Below, in pieces: positions 53,915-63,096 of a stretch of 64,000 nt of DNA. Origin of the DNA: Kaistia terrae (GTDB lineage Bacteria; Pseudomonadota; Alphaproteobacteria; Rhizobiales; Kaistiaceae); assembly GCF_026344005.1 (NCBI RefSeq), contig NZ_JAPKNH010000003.1, positions 186,001-250,000 on the forward strand. Reading direction: 5' to 3'. The number at the start of each line of letters is the position of its first letter. Position 1 is the first letter of the stretch. Below the pieces are notes generated by a model. That model saw nothing but the letters and a program-made list of their open reading frames with translations, was not told where the DNA came from and did not search any database. The translations under genes and the position numbers were made by a program.

Positions 53915-55336
53915 ATGTCCAAACCGGTCGTCACCCGCTTCGCCCCCTCGCCTACCGGGTTCCTGCACATTGGCGGTGGCCGCACCGCGCTGTTCAACTG
54001 GCTCTATGCGAAGCATACGGGCGGCAAGATGCTGCTGCGGATCGAGGACACCGACCGCGAGCGCTCGACCGAACCCGCCATCGAGGCCATCATCGACGGC
54101 CTGAAGTGGCTCGGCCTCGACTGGGAGGGCGAGACCGTCTTCCAGTTTGCCCGTGCGCCGCGCCATCGCGAGGTGGTCGAGGAACTTCTGGCCGCCGGCA
54201 AGGCCTATCGCTGCTACTGCACGCCTGCCGAGCTCGACGCCATGCGTGAAAAAGCGCGGGCCGAGGGTCGCGCGCCGCGCTATGACGGCACCTGGCGCGA
54301 CCGTGACCCGTCCGAGGCTCCGGCCGGCGTCAAGCCGGCCATCCGCATCAAGGCGCCGCAAGAGGGCGAGACCGCGATCGAGGACCTGGTGCAGGGCCGC
54401 GTCGTCATCCCGAACAAGGATCTGGACGACCTCGTCCTGCTGCGTTCGGACGGCAACCCGACCTACATGCTTTCGGTCGTCGTCGACGATCACGACATGG
54501 GCGTCACGCATGTGATCCGCGGCGACGATCACCTGACCAATGCCGCGCGCCAGATGATCATCTACAACGCGATGGGCTGGGACATCCCGATCATGTCGCA
54601 TATCCCGCTGATCCACGGCTCGGATGGCGCCAAGCTTTCCAAGCGCCACGGTGCACTCGGTGTCGATGCCTATCGCGCCATGGGCTACCTGCCGGAAGCG
54701 ATGCGCAACTACCTCGTCCGCCTGGGCTGGGCGCATGGCGACGACGAAATCATGTCGCTCGAGCAGATGATCGAATGGTTCGATGTCGTCGATGTCGGCC
54801 GTTCGGCTTCCCGTTTCGATTTTGCCAAGCTCGAAAACCTGAACGGCCACTACATGCGGTCGATCGATGACGAAGCGCTGCTGAAGACCTTCCTCGACAC
54901 GCTGCCCTATCTGCCGGGCGGCGAGGCCATGGCGGCGCTGCTGACGCCGGAGAAGGCCGAGCAGCTCCGCATCGCCCTGCCCGGCCTCAAGGATCGCGCC
55001 AAGACACTGGTCGAGCTCAAGGATGGGGCCGCCTATCTGATGGTGCAGCGCCCGTTGGCGCTGGACGAGAAGGCGACGACCATTCTCGACGCCAACGCAC
55101 GCGCGCTGCTGAAGGACGTTCATGACGTGCTCGTCGGCGTTAATGACTGGACTGTCGAATCGACCGAAGATGCCGTGAAGGCTTTTGCCGAGACTCGCGA
55201 GCTGAAGCTCGGCAAGATCGCACAGCCCCTGCGCGCAGCGCTGACGGGCCGTGCAACGTCGCCGGGAATTTTTGATGTGCTGATCGCGCTCGGCCGCAAC
55301 GAGAGCCTTGGCCGTATCGCCGACCAGGCTCGCTAG
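53915..55336 (+). CDS. gltX: Glutamate--tRNA ligase
   Basis: A 473-aa class I aminoacyl-tRNA synthetase. The HIGH-type motif is [15 protein letters not shown] (HIGG at 18-21), [20 protein letters not shown] is the KMSKS region, and the C-terminus forms the helical anticodon-binding domain. ATG at 53915 gives the standard [19 protein letters not shown] start. Many alphaproteobacteria carry two gltX copies of which one charges tRNA-Gln; this one cannot be assigned to a class by eye. Confidence 0.96.
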   Translation: MSKPVVTRFAPSPTGFLHIGGGRTALFNWLYAKHTGGKMLLRIEDTDRERSTEPAIEAIIDGLKWLGLDWEGETVFQFARAPRHREVVEELLAAGKAYRCYCTPAELDAMREKARAEGRAPRYDGTWRDRDPSEAPAGVKPAIRIKAPQEGETAIEDLVQGRVVIPNKDLDDLVLLRSDGNPTYMLSVVVDDHDMGVTHVIRGDDHLTNAARQMIIYNAMGWDIPIMSHIPLIHGSDGAKLSKRHGALGVDAYRAMGYLPEAMRNYLVRLGWAHGDDEIMSLEQMIEWFDVVDVGRSASRFDFAKLENLNGHYMRSIDDEALLKTFLDTLPYLPGGEAMAALLTPEKAEQLRIALPGLKDRAKTLVELKDGAAYLMVQRPLALDEKATTILDANARALLKDVHDVLVGVNDWTVESTEDAVKAFAETRELKLGKIAQPLRAALTGRATSPGIFDVLIALGRNESLGRIADQAR

Positions 55337-55343
55337 AAACGCA

Positions 55344-55381
55344 GCGCTGCGGCCGCAATATTGGATGCGCGGCCGCAGCGC
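55344..55381 (+). other. Perfect inverted repeat after gltX
   Basis: Arms GCGCTGCGGCCGC (55344-55356) and GCGGCCGCAGCGC (55369-55381) with a 12-nt loop, 8 bp after the gltX stop. There is no T run, so it may stabilise the mRNA or act as a factor-dependent end. Confidence 0.7.
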
Positions 55382-55551
55382 ACCATTGATAGATCAACCT
55401 TATTATAGGCTTCGTTGGCGCCGCTTGCCGCGCTGCAATAAATCGGATACCCAATGGGCCGGTAATTTCTCGGCGGCGCGGCCAGATCGATCTCACGATA
55501 GGCGCGCCAGCACCCGCCCGAACGTAACAATTCTTCAAGGGGGTAGGTTTC

Positions 55552-56844
55552 ATGAGCGAAACCAAAGCGACACTCACTGTCGGTGACGAGTCCTGGGACT
55601 TTGACGTCAAGCAAGGCACCCTTGGCCCTGATGTCATCGACATCGGCTCGCTCTATGCCAAGACCGGACGCTTCACCTACGACCCCGGCTTTACGTCCAC
55701 CGGCGCCTGCGACAGCAAGATCACCTTCATCGACGGCGACAAGGGCGTCCTGCTCTATCGCGGTTATCCGATCGAGCAGCTGGCCGAGAACGGCGACTTC
55801 CTCGAGACCTGCTATCTGCTGCTTTACGGCGATCTGCCGACCGCCGCGCAGAAGGCCGATTTCGATCAGCGCGTGACCTATCACACGATGGTCCACGAGC
55901 AGATGTCGCGCTTCTTCACCGGCTTCCGCCGCGACGCGCATCCGATGTCCGTCATGGTCGGCGTCGTCGGCGCCCTCTCGGCCTTCTATCACGACTCGAC
56001 CGACATCTCGGACCCGCATCAGCGCATGGTGGCGAGCCTTCGCCTGATCGCCAAGATGCCCACGATCGCGGCCATGGCCTTCAAGTACCATGTCGGCCAG
56101 CCCTTCGTTTATCCGCTGAACTCGCTCGACTATGCGTCCAACTTCCTGCGCATGTGCTTCGCCGTGCCGGCGGAAGAGTACAAGGTGAACCCGATCCTCG
56201 CCCGCGCGATGGACCGGATCTTCACCCTGCACGCCGACCATGAGCAGAATGCCTCGACCTCGACGGTTCGCCTCGCCGGCTCGTCGGGCGCCAATCCGTT
56301 CGCCTGCATCGCGGCCGGTATTGCCTGCCTTTGGGGCCCGGCGCATGGCGGCGCCAACGAAGCAGCGCTCAACATGCTGCAGGAAATCGGCACCGTCGAT
56401 CGGATCCCCGAGTTCATCGCCCGCGCCAAGGACAAGAACGATCCGTTCCGTCTGATGGGCTTCGGCCACCGCGTCTACAAGAACTACGACCCGCGCGCCA
56501 AGATCATGCAGAAGACCTGCCATGAAGTGCTCGGCGAGCTCGGCATCACCGATGATCCGATCCTCGAGGTCGCCCTCGAACTCGAGCGCATCGCGCTTCA
56601 TGACGAATATTTCGTCTCGAAGAAGCTCTACCCGAACATCGACTTCTATTCGGGCATCACGCTGAAGGCGCTGGGCTTCCCGACGACCATGTTCACCGTC
56701 CTCTTCGCTGTCGCCCGCACCGTCGGCTGGATCGCGCAGTGGAAGGAAATGGTCGAGGACCCGAGCCAGCGCATCGGCCGTCCGCGCCAGCTTTATACCG
56801 GCGCCGGCTCGCGCGACTACGTTCCCGTCTCGAAGCGCCACTAA
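55552..56844 (+). CDS. gltA: Citrate synthase (type II)
   Basis: Makes citrate from oxaloacetate and acetyl-CoA, first step of the TCA cycle. The 430-aa product is the hexameric Gram-negative type with an N-terminal beta domain ([20 protein letters not shown]). Active-site parts are [14 protein letters not shown] (His), [14 protein letters not shown] (His and Arg) and [12 protein letters not shown] (Asp region upstream). ATG at 55552 follows AAGGGGGTAGG. Ends in a clear terminator. Confidence 0.97.
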   Translation: MSETKATLTVGDESWDFDVKQGTLGPDVIDIGSLYAKTGRFTYDPGFTSTGACDSKITFIDGDKGVLLYRGYPIEQLAENGDFLETCYLLLYGDLPTAAQKADFDQRVTYHTMVHEQMSRFFTGFRRDAHPMSVMVGVVGALSAFYHDSTDISDPHQRMVASLRLIAKMPTIAAMAFKYHVGQPFVYPLNSLDYASNFLRMCFAVPAEEYKVNPILARAMDRIFTLHADHEQNASTSTVRLAGSSGANPFACIAAGIACLWGPAHGGANEAALNMLQEIGTVDRIPEFIARAKDKNDPFRLMGFGHRVYKNYDPRAKIMQKTCHEVLGELGITDDPILEVALELERIALHDEYFVSKKLYPNIDFYSGITLKALGFPTTMFTVLFAVARTVGWIAQWKEMVEDPSQRIGRPRQLYTGAGSRDYVPVSKRH

Positions 56845-56862
56845 GGCGCATCGAAAAGTTTG

Positions 56863-56889
56863 AAAAGGGCGCCTCTGGCGCCCTTTTTT
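56863..56889 (+). terminator. Rho-independent terminator of gltA
   Basis: Ten-bp perfect stem AAAGGGCGCC/GGCGCCCTTT, 3-nt loop and T run, 19 bp after the stop. Confidence 0.95.
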
Positions 56890-57013
56890 GTTGGAGTACT
56901 CCGACCCCAACGCGCGATCACCATGATGGCCACAGAAAGCAGCGCCCTCGGCATGGCCGACACGCGTGGCTATGATGGTCGCGCCGACACGATCGGCGAC
57001 TCAGGGCGAGGCG

Positions 57014-60000
57014 ATGATGTCGGATACAACCAGCCGCGAATTCCTGACGCCGCGCGACGGCGCGCTCGGCCTCAAGACAATCACCAACCCATCCGGGCTC
57101 TCGATCTCGGCCCTGCCGAACGGCGCCCTATTCGCCATCAGCCATCGCGACGGCGGCGGCTCGCAGGTCATGATCAATCAGGTTCTTGGCTCTCCGATCG
57201 AGGGCGGCATCGGGCGCATCTGGCTGCGCATCGGCGGCAAGGACGCGCATATCGTTCAATTGGTCGGGCCGCGTGCCAGGGTCGAGTTTGCAACGGACGA
57301 AGCGCAGTTCTGTTGGCAGGGTGAAACCCGCGGCATCGCGCATACGGTGACGCTCCAGCTCGATCCGGCCGCCACCCGCTGGTTCTGGCAGATCGAAATC
57401 ACCAACAATGGCGATACCGCCATTCCCTGCGACGTTCTGCTGGCGCAGGATCTCGGCCTTGGCGGGCGCGGATTCCTGATGGGCAGCGAAGCCTATGCCT
57501 CGCAATATATCGATCACCGCGCCGCGCAGCATTCTACGTTCGGGCCCGTTGTCCTGAGCCGTCAGAACCTGTCGCAGGGCGGACGATTCCCTTGGCATGC
57601 GCTGGGTTGCATCAACGGGGCGGCAGGGTTCGCAACCGACGCTATCCAGCTATTTGGACCGGACTTCCGCGCCCGGGACGAGATCGAGCTGGCATTTGGC
57701 ACAGATTTGCCGAGCATCGTCTGGCAGCACGAACTGGCCTGCCCCACCCTTCAATCGAAGGCTAAGACGCTGGCGCCCGGCGCCACCACGAGCTGGACCT
57801 TCTTCAGCCAGTTCGTTGCCGACCACCCGGAAGCCTCCAGTGATTCCGACCTCGCCCGCCTCGACGACATAGCCGAGGCGGCCGGAAACTTTCCCGCAAA
57901 CACGCTCAAGACGGCTCCCGTCGCCCGGAGCCTTCTTCAGGACGCGTTGCCCCTCGCAGTCCTGCCGTTGGACGATGAGCAGTTGAAAAGGCTCTACCCG
58001 ACGCGAGAGCTGGAAGAGCACGACAAGGACGCGCTGCTTTCCTTCTTCGTGCCCGACGGCACCTTGAACCGCCACGTGGTGCTGGCCGAGAAGGAAGCGT
58101 TGGTCGCCCGTCGCCATGGCGCGATCGTGCGCAGCGGCCAAAGCATGATGCCGGACGAGGCGACGCTGGCCGCCACCTGCTGGATGCATGGCGTGTTCGC
58201 GGCCCAACTGACCATCGGCAACACCTCGTTCCACAAGCTGTTCTCGGTCTCGCGCGATCCCTACAACATCACGCGTGCCAGCGGATTGCGCATCCTGATC
58301 GACGCCGGCGAAGGCTGGCGCCTGCTCTCCGTTCCGTCCGTCTTCGAGATCGGACTCAGCGACTGCCGCTGGATCTACCGGCTCGCCGACCGCACAGTCA
58401 CGGTCAGCGCCATCGCCTCTGGGGCGGAGGCCACCATGCAATGGCGGGTCACGGTCGAGGGACCGGCGGCACGCTTCCTTGTTCTCGGTCATATCGTGCT
58501 CGGCGAGCGCGAATATGAGCAGAGCGGCCGGATCACCATCGACGCGCAGGCCAAGCGCTTCACCTTCCAGCCCGGCACGGACTGGCTCTGGGGCCAGAAT
58601 TTTCCCGATGCCGCCTATCACCTCGTTACCAGCACGCCGGAAGCCGTCGAGGCGATCGGCGGCGACGAATTGCTCTATGAGGACGGCGTGGCGCGCGGCG
58701 GCGGTTACATCGCACTGCGTACCGGAGAGACATCGCAACTCGCCTTCGCCGTCGTCGGCTCGATGAACGACGCGGCCGAGGCGCAAAAGCTCGCCGACCG
58801 TTACGCCGCCGGCATGGCCGAGGCGCCGCTGCTGGAACCCGCTGCCCGCTACTGGCGGCATGTGACGGGCGATCTGCGCGTGGGCGGCGAAGACGAAGCG
58901 CTGACGGCCGAGCAAGCGATCCTGCCCTGGCTGGCGCATGACGCCATGATCCACCTGACCGTCCCGCATGGTCTGGAGCAATATACAGGCGCTGCCTGGG
59001 GCACGCGCGATGTCTGCCAGGGGCCGCTCGAATTCATGCTGGCGCTCCGCCATGACGAGACGGCGCGAGCAATCCTGACGACACTGTTTGCCGAGCAATA
59101 CCGGACCCGGGGCGACTGGCCGCAATGGTTCATGCTGCCGCCCTATTCCAACATCCGGGCCGGTGAGGCGCATGGCGACATCGTCGTCTGGCCGCTCAAG
59201 GCGCTCTGCGACTATCTCGAGGCGACGGGCGATTTCGCCTTCCTCGATGTGCCGCTTCCCTGGCGGCGGGATGACAATCTGAAGCCGACAGAGGAAACCG
59301 GCACGATCCGCGAGCATGTCGAACTGCTGCTGGCGACCGTCAGAGAGCGCTTCATCCCGGGGACACATCTCATCCGCTATGGCGAAGGCGACTGGAACGA
59401 CTCGCTTCAGCCTGCCGATCCGCATCTTCGCGACTGGATGGTGTCGAGTTGGACAGTCGCCCTGCTCTACGAGCAGATCCAGCGCTATGCCGCGATCCTT
59501 GCGCGAGTTGGCGATATAGCGGAGGCGACGGCATTGTCGTCCTTGGCCGAGGCGATGCGCGGCGACGTCAACCGCTCCCTGATCCGCGACGGTGTCATCG
59601 CCGGCTATGGCCTGTTCGATCCCGGCCACTATCAGGTCGAGCTGCTCCTGCATCCCAGCGACCGCCGCACCGGACTTTCCTATTCGCTGATCCCGATGAC
59701 CCAAGCCGTTCTGGGGGGCCTCTTCACGCAGGAGCAGACGCAAACGCATTTGGCGCTGATCCGCGAGCATCTGCTGGATCCGGATGGCGCGCGACTGATG
59801 GATAAGCCGGTGGCCTATCGGGGCGGCGTCGAGACGCTGTTCCGCCGCGCCGAATCCGCCGCGTTTTTCGGTCGAGAGATCGGCCTCATGTATGTGCATG
59901 CGCATCTGCGCTATTGCGAAGCCCTGGCCGTCAGCGGCGATGCGGCGGGGGCGCGGGAAGCGCTTTCGCTCGTCAATCCAATCGCTGTCACCGACGTTTT

Positions 60001-60244
60001 GGCGCAAGCATCGCTACGCCAGCGCAATACCTATTTCAGCTCGAGCGACGCGGCTTTTCATGACCGCTACCACGCGAGCGCCGAATGGGATCGGGTCCGC
60101 AACGGCGACATCGCCGTTGACGGCGGCTGGCGAATTTATTCAAGTGGACCAGGTCTTTACACGCAGATCTTCGTTCGCCGGATCCTGGGAATGCGACGGG
60201 ATTTCGGCATCGAAGTTGAGCGAAACGACACCTCGACGGCATGA
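57014..60244 (+). CDS. GH94-type glycoside phosphorylase (possible 1,2-beta-oligoglucan phosphorylase)
   Basis: A 1076-aa cytoplasmic protein of the GH94 (formerly GH36-like) phosphorylase class, which splits beta-glucosides with phosphate to glucose 1-phosphate. The catalytic motif GEGDWNDSL is present, with the first Asp at residue 793. The N-terminal half holds two beta-sandwich regions and the second half an (alpha/alpha)6 barrel (EQYTGAAWGTRDVCQGPLEF). Its length is like 1,2-beta-oligoglucan phosphorylases, much longer than cellobiose phosphorylase. No signal peptide. ATG at 57014 or 57017 behind AGGGCGAGG. It stands alone after gltA. Confidence 0.75.
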   Translation: MMSDTTSREFLTPRDGALGLKTITNPSGLSISALPNGALFAISHRDGGGSQVMINQVLGSPIEGGIGRIWLRIGGKDAHIVQLVGPRARVEFATDEAQFCWQGETRGIAHTVTLQLDPAATRWFWQIEITNNGDTAIPCDVLLAQDLGLGGRGFLMGSEAYASQYIDHRAAQHSTFGPVVLSRQNLSQGGRFPWHALGCINGAAGFATDAIQLFGPDFRARDEIELAFGTDLPSIVWQHELACPTLQSKAKTLAPGATTSWTFFSQFVADHPEASSDSDLARLDDIAEAAGNFPANTLKTAPVARSLLQDALPLAVLPLDDEQLKRLYPTRELEEHDKDALLSFFVPDGTLNRHVVLAEKEALVARRHGAIVRSGQSMMPDEATLAATCWMHGVFAAQLTIGNTSFHKLFSVSRDPYNITRASGLRILIDAGEGWRLLSVPSVFEIGLSDCRWIYRLADRTVTVSAIASGAEATMQWRVTVEGPAARFLVLGHIVLGEREYEQSGRITIDAQAKRFTFQPGTDWLWGQNFPDAAYHLVTSTPEAVEAIGGDELLYEDGVARGGGYIALRTGETSQLAFAVVGSMNDAAEAQKLADRYAAGMAEAPLLEPAARYWRHVTGDLRVGGEDEALTAEQAILPWLAHDAMIHLTVPHGLEQYTGAAWGTRDVCQGPLEFMLALRHDETARAILTTLFAEQYRTRGDWPQWFMLPPYSNIRAGEAHGDIVVWPLKALCDYLEATGDFAFLDVPLPWRRDDNLKPTEETGTIREHVELLLATVRERFIPGTHLIRYGEGDWNDSLQPADPHLRDWMVSSWTVALLYEQIQRYAAILARVGDIAEATALSSLAEAMRGDVNRSLIRDGVIAGYGLFDPGHYQVELLLHPSDRRTGLSYSLIPMTQAVLGGLFTQEQTQTHLALIREHLLDPDGARLMDKPVAYRGGVETLFRRAESAAFFGREIGLMYVHAHLRYCEALAVSGDAAGAREALSLVNPIAVTDVLAQASLRQRNTYFSSSDAAFHDRYHASAEWDRVRNGDIAVDGGWRIYSSGPGLYTQIFVRRILGMRRDFGIEVERNDTSTA

Positions 60245-60263
60245 TGGCTGGCGGACCATTCGC

Positions 60264-60397
60264 CACCCTCTCGCCGTCATCCCGGACGCAGCGAAGCGCA
60301 GATCGGGGATCCATGCAGCCGGGATGACGGGAGTTTCGCACGGCAGGGACTTGGGCTGAATGGATCCGGGGTCAAGCCCGGGATGACGGCGAGGGTG
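60264..60397. repeat. Mosaic inverted repeat, CGTCATCCC family, copy 2
   Basis: Outer arms ACCCTCTCGCCGTCATCCCGG and CCGGGATGACGGCGAGGGT are inverted with one indel. Inside are GGATCCATGCAGCCGGGATG and TGAATGGATCCGGGGTCAAG type blocks. Related to 30383-30513 and 35028-35055. It fills the gap between the GH94 gene and the convergent kinase gene. Confidence 0.82.
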
Positions 60398-60419
60398 TGG
60401 CAGTAGCGGAGCCCAGGCA

Positions 60420-60956
60420 TCAGTCCTGCCTGAGCGCCGGCTTCAGCCACGCAAGGATCGCCTCGATATCCGTCGCCTGCGTCGTGTCGACATCGAAGCG
60501 CGGGCCGCGATCGACCGGCGCCGCACGTCTGGCGAGTTCGATCAGCTCCGGGATAAAGGCCGCGCCCGGATGGCCGGCGTGGCGCTGGTCGAGGCGGTCG
60601 CCATAGCGTTTGGCAAGCACCTCCCCCGGCGCATGGCACCAGATCTCAGCGGTTGCCCCCACGCCGGCGCGTTCGATATGCGCTTCCAGCACTTCGCGCG
60701 GCTGGAAGCCGAACCAGGCATCGATGATGAAGGTGGTGTCATCCGGCGCGTCGCGGATGATCGACCAGATCGCGTGATAGCTCGCCCGACCAAGCGCCCG
60801 GTTGAACTCGCGATCGCCGACGCCGAGCTGGTCGAAGAAGGGCTCCTTGACCGTATCGAGCGTCAGGATGATCCAGCCCATGCGCTGCGATACGGCGCGG
60901 GCAATGGTGCTCTTTCCCGTAGCGGGAATGCCATTGACGAGGACGGCTCGTTTCAT
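60420..60956 (-). CDS. Small P-loop kinase (gluconokinase/AAA-like)
   Basis: A 178-aa P-loop protein. Walker A is GIPATGKST (9-17), followed by IILTLDTVKEPFFDQLG; the later FIIDAWFGFQPREVLEAHIERAG and EIWCHAPGEVLAKRYGDRL fit the AAA_33/gluconokinase-like kinases that phosphorylate small metabolites. The substrate is unknown. It starts 4 bp after the ROK kinase stop, so it is the last gene of the aldolase-ROK-kinase operon. Confidence 0.75.
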   Translation of the reverse strand: MKRAVLVNGIPATGKSTIARAVSQRMGWIILTLDTVKEPFFDQLGVGDREFNRALGRASYHAIWSIIRDAPDDTTFIIDAWFGFQPREVLEAHIERAGVGATAEIWCHAPGEVLAKRYGDRLDQRHAGHPGAAFIPELIELARRAAPVDRGPRFDVDTTQATDIEAILAWLKPALRQD

Positions 60957-60960
60957 GAAA

Positions 60961-61902
60961 TCAGGCAGGCCTTTCGAGCACGGTGAGTTTCGTCGCGACG
61001 AGGGCCGAAGGTGGCAGCAAGGGCTCGCGGTGCTCGATCAGGGCGCAGAAAGCGGCGCCGATGACGCCGGCGTCGTCGCCAAGTGCCGCCGGCAACACAG
61101 GATACTGATACCAGGGAGCCAATGCCGGCACTTTTTGCAACGCCTTGAACGCAGCCTTGCCCAGCCCGCCGCCCAACAGGACGAGATCGGGATCGAAGGC
61201 GGCCGATGCGCTGTCGATTGCCGCCCGAAGAGGACCGGCCCATGCGTCCAGCACCCGCCGGGCCGCAGCATTACCCTTCGCCGCCCGGCGAAGGATATCG
61301 TCGACCGAGGTATCCGCGGGAAGGCTGGCCTCCTGGATGTGCCGCGCCAAGGCTGTGCCCGAGCTGGTCGTCTCGACGCAGCCGCGACGGCCGCAGACGC
61401 AGGCAGCGCCCTGGACGTCAACGGTGATGTGACCGAGCTGCCCGGCCGTTCCGCGACCGCGCAGGATCTGGCCTTCCTGGACGATGGCGCCGCCGATGCC
61501 GGTGCCAATCGTGAACATCACGACGTTTTCCCGGCCCCTGCCCGCGCCGGCCGCGATCTCCGCGACGAGCGCCATGTTGCAATCATTGTCGATGATGACC
61601 GGCTTGCCCGTCGCAACCTCGACCCGCTCGGCCAGCGCCGCGCCGGCGAGGTTGAGATAGCCGCCGGAAAGCACCGTGCGGCGACGGGCATCGACCCGCC
61701 CCGGCACGCCGATGCCGATCGCCGTGACATCCACATTATCGAGCTGGCGGACCAACTCGATAATGCGGCCGATTGCGTTGTTCGCGTCGCGGTCAATCCG
61801 CTCCGACACCCGCTCCAGGATCTCGCCCGCGCCGGATACGCGGGCGGCCCGCAGGTTGGTGCCGCCGATATCGATGCCGATAGCTAGTGACGTGTCAGGC
61901 AT
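60961..61902 (-). CDS. ROK-family sugar kinase
   Basis: A 313-aa ATP-dependent sugar kinase, of the glucokinase/N-acetylmannosamine kinase type. ATP motif AIGIDIGGTNLRAARV, catalytic VIIDNDCNMALVAE with the Asp, TIGTGIGGAIV, and the zinc motif CVCGRRGCVE. No HTH, so a kinase rather than a regulator. It follows the aldolase gene by 27 bp. Together they could phosphorylate and split a hexose or ketose; the identity is not visible. Confidence 0.87.
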   Translation of the reverse strand: MPDTSLAIGIDIGGTNLRAARVSGAGEILERVSERIDRDANNAIGRIIELVRQLDNVDVTAIGIGVPGRVDARRRTVLSGGYLNLAGAALAERVEVATGKPVIIDNDCNMALVAEIAAGAGRGRENVVMFTIGTGIGGAIVQEGQILRGRGTAGQLGHITVDVQGAACVCGRRGCVETTSSGTALARHIQEASLPADTSVDDILRRAAKGNAAARRVLDAWAGPLRAAIDSASAAFDPDLVLLGGGLGKAAFKALQKVPALAPWYQYPVLPAALGDDAGVIGAAFCALIEHREPLLPPSALVATKLTVLERPA

Positions 61903-61929
61903 GTTCCACCCGGTCGCCGTATGAAGGGT

Positions 61930-62844
61930 TTAGGCCGCCTTGCGGGCGTGGGCCGAATAGCGCACCAGCACTTCCTGGATCTGGCGCAGGCGCGGCACGG
62001 CAATCGTCGTCAGCCGCTCCCGCTGGATGTCGCGATCGAGATGGATGCAATCCTTCCAGAGAGCCCGACCGGCGATAACGCCCGAGGCGCCGTTCTGCAT
62101 GGCGATCTCGACCTGGCCGATGAAGGTCTCATGATCGACACCGGCCGACAGAACCGCCCACGGCACCTCGCCGGCCATCGCCGTGATCTTGGCGCAGGAT
62201 TGAGCCGTGCCGGGATAAGGGATCTTCAGCACCTTGGAGCCGAGTTCCAGCGAGATCCGCGTACCTTCCTCGATCAGCCAGGGCGTCTTCGCCTTGTAGT
62301 CTTCCTTGCTCTCGCCTTCGAGCTGGTAGGTCAGGAACTCGACCACGAGCAGCAGGTCTTCGCGGGAGAAATCCTCGATCGACTGGCGCAGGATCTCGAT
62401 ATTGGCAGTATTCGCCTCCGGCTTGTCGGCGCGAAGATAGACCATGATCTTGCCGCCGGTGCCGCCAAGCTCGCGGACGCGGCGGGCGTTGATGCCCGGC
62501 ACCAGCTTGGACAGGCGATAGCCTTCCGGCGACACGTCCCAGCCCGAGGCATCGAGACCGATCAGAAGCGCGGTATCGCGCGCCAGCGAGCCATTCTCGA
62601 TCACATGCGGCACAGCGCAGAGCGGGTCGAGCAGGACGCAGGAGGCTTCGTTGGCCAGAAAGCGGGTGATGTCCGACTTGGTTTCGCCCAGCATGTCGTT
62701 GCTGATCTTCGCCTGCTCTTCCGGATCGGAAGCGAGGATGGTGCGCATGCCGCCGCGCTGGTCGCAGGCGATCACCATCATGGCGCCATCGCGCCCGCAG
62801 ATCTGCTGGTAGCCACGGAATTCCGATGTCGACATTCGGGTCAT
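61930..62844 (-). CDS. Class I aldolase, LacD/YihT (tagatose-bisphosphate/sulfofructose-phosphate aldolase) family
   Basis: A 304-aa Schiff-base aldolase of the DeoC/LacD fold. Seen: GAMMVIACDQRGGMR, DPLCAVPHVIENGSL and KVLKIPYPG with the likely catalytic Lys. LacD splits tagatose 1,6-bisphosphate and YihT splits a sulfo-sugar phosphate; the substrate here cannot be told apart by eye. The start is uncertain: ATG at 62844 or 62835, with a GTG at 62868 also open. It leads an operon with a ROK kinase and a small kinase, divergent from a SorC-type regulator. Confidence 0.8.
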   Translation of the reverse strand: MTRMSTSEFRGYQQICGRDGAMMVIACDQRGGMRTILASDPEEQAKISNDMLGETKSDITRFLANEASCVLLDPLCAVPHVIENGSLARDTALLIGLDASGWDVSPEGYRLSKLVPGINARRVRELGGTGGKIMVYLRADKPEANTANIEILRQSIEDFSREDLLLVVEFLTYQLEGESKEDYKAKTPWLIEEGTRISLELGSKVLKIPYPGTAQSCAKITAMAGEVPWAVLSAGVDHETFIGQVEIAMQNGASGVIAGRALWKDCIHLDRDIQRERLTTIAVPRLRQIQEVLVRYSAHARKAA

Positions 62845-63096
62845 GCTGCACGGTCCGATTTTTAGCACCGGCCTGGCCGGGCGTTGGCGAAGTTCTTCAA
62901 GCCACCGAACCGGTCCATTCTACCGCAACTGCCGGCGAATTCCCGATCGTTCGTCGATATCCGTCGCTTTTATGGACCGCCCCTGCCGGAATGGCTTATG
63001 CACGGAAGGCTGGCGGTTCGAGCACGCGGCGTCTCTGCGGTGGCTCCCTCAAGCTGATGCGTGTATGTGTATCATCTTTCAGAAAGGAATTTCAAG

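Noticed and set aside
57650-60007. 785-aa open frame on the minus strand opposite the GH94 gene
   Set aside because: Shadow of the phosphorylase gene; composition skewed to Arg, Gln and Asp, no motif.
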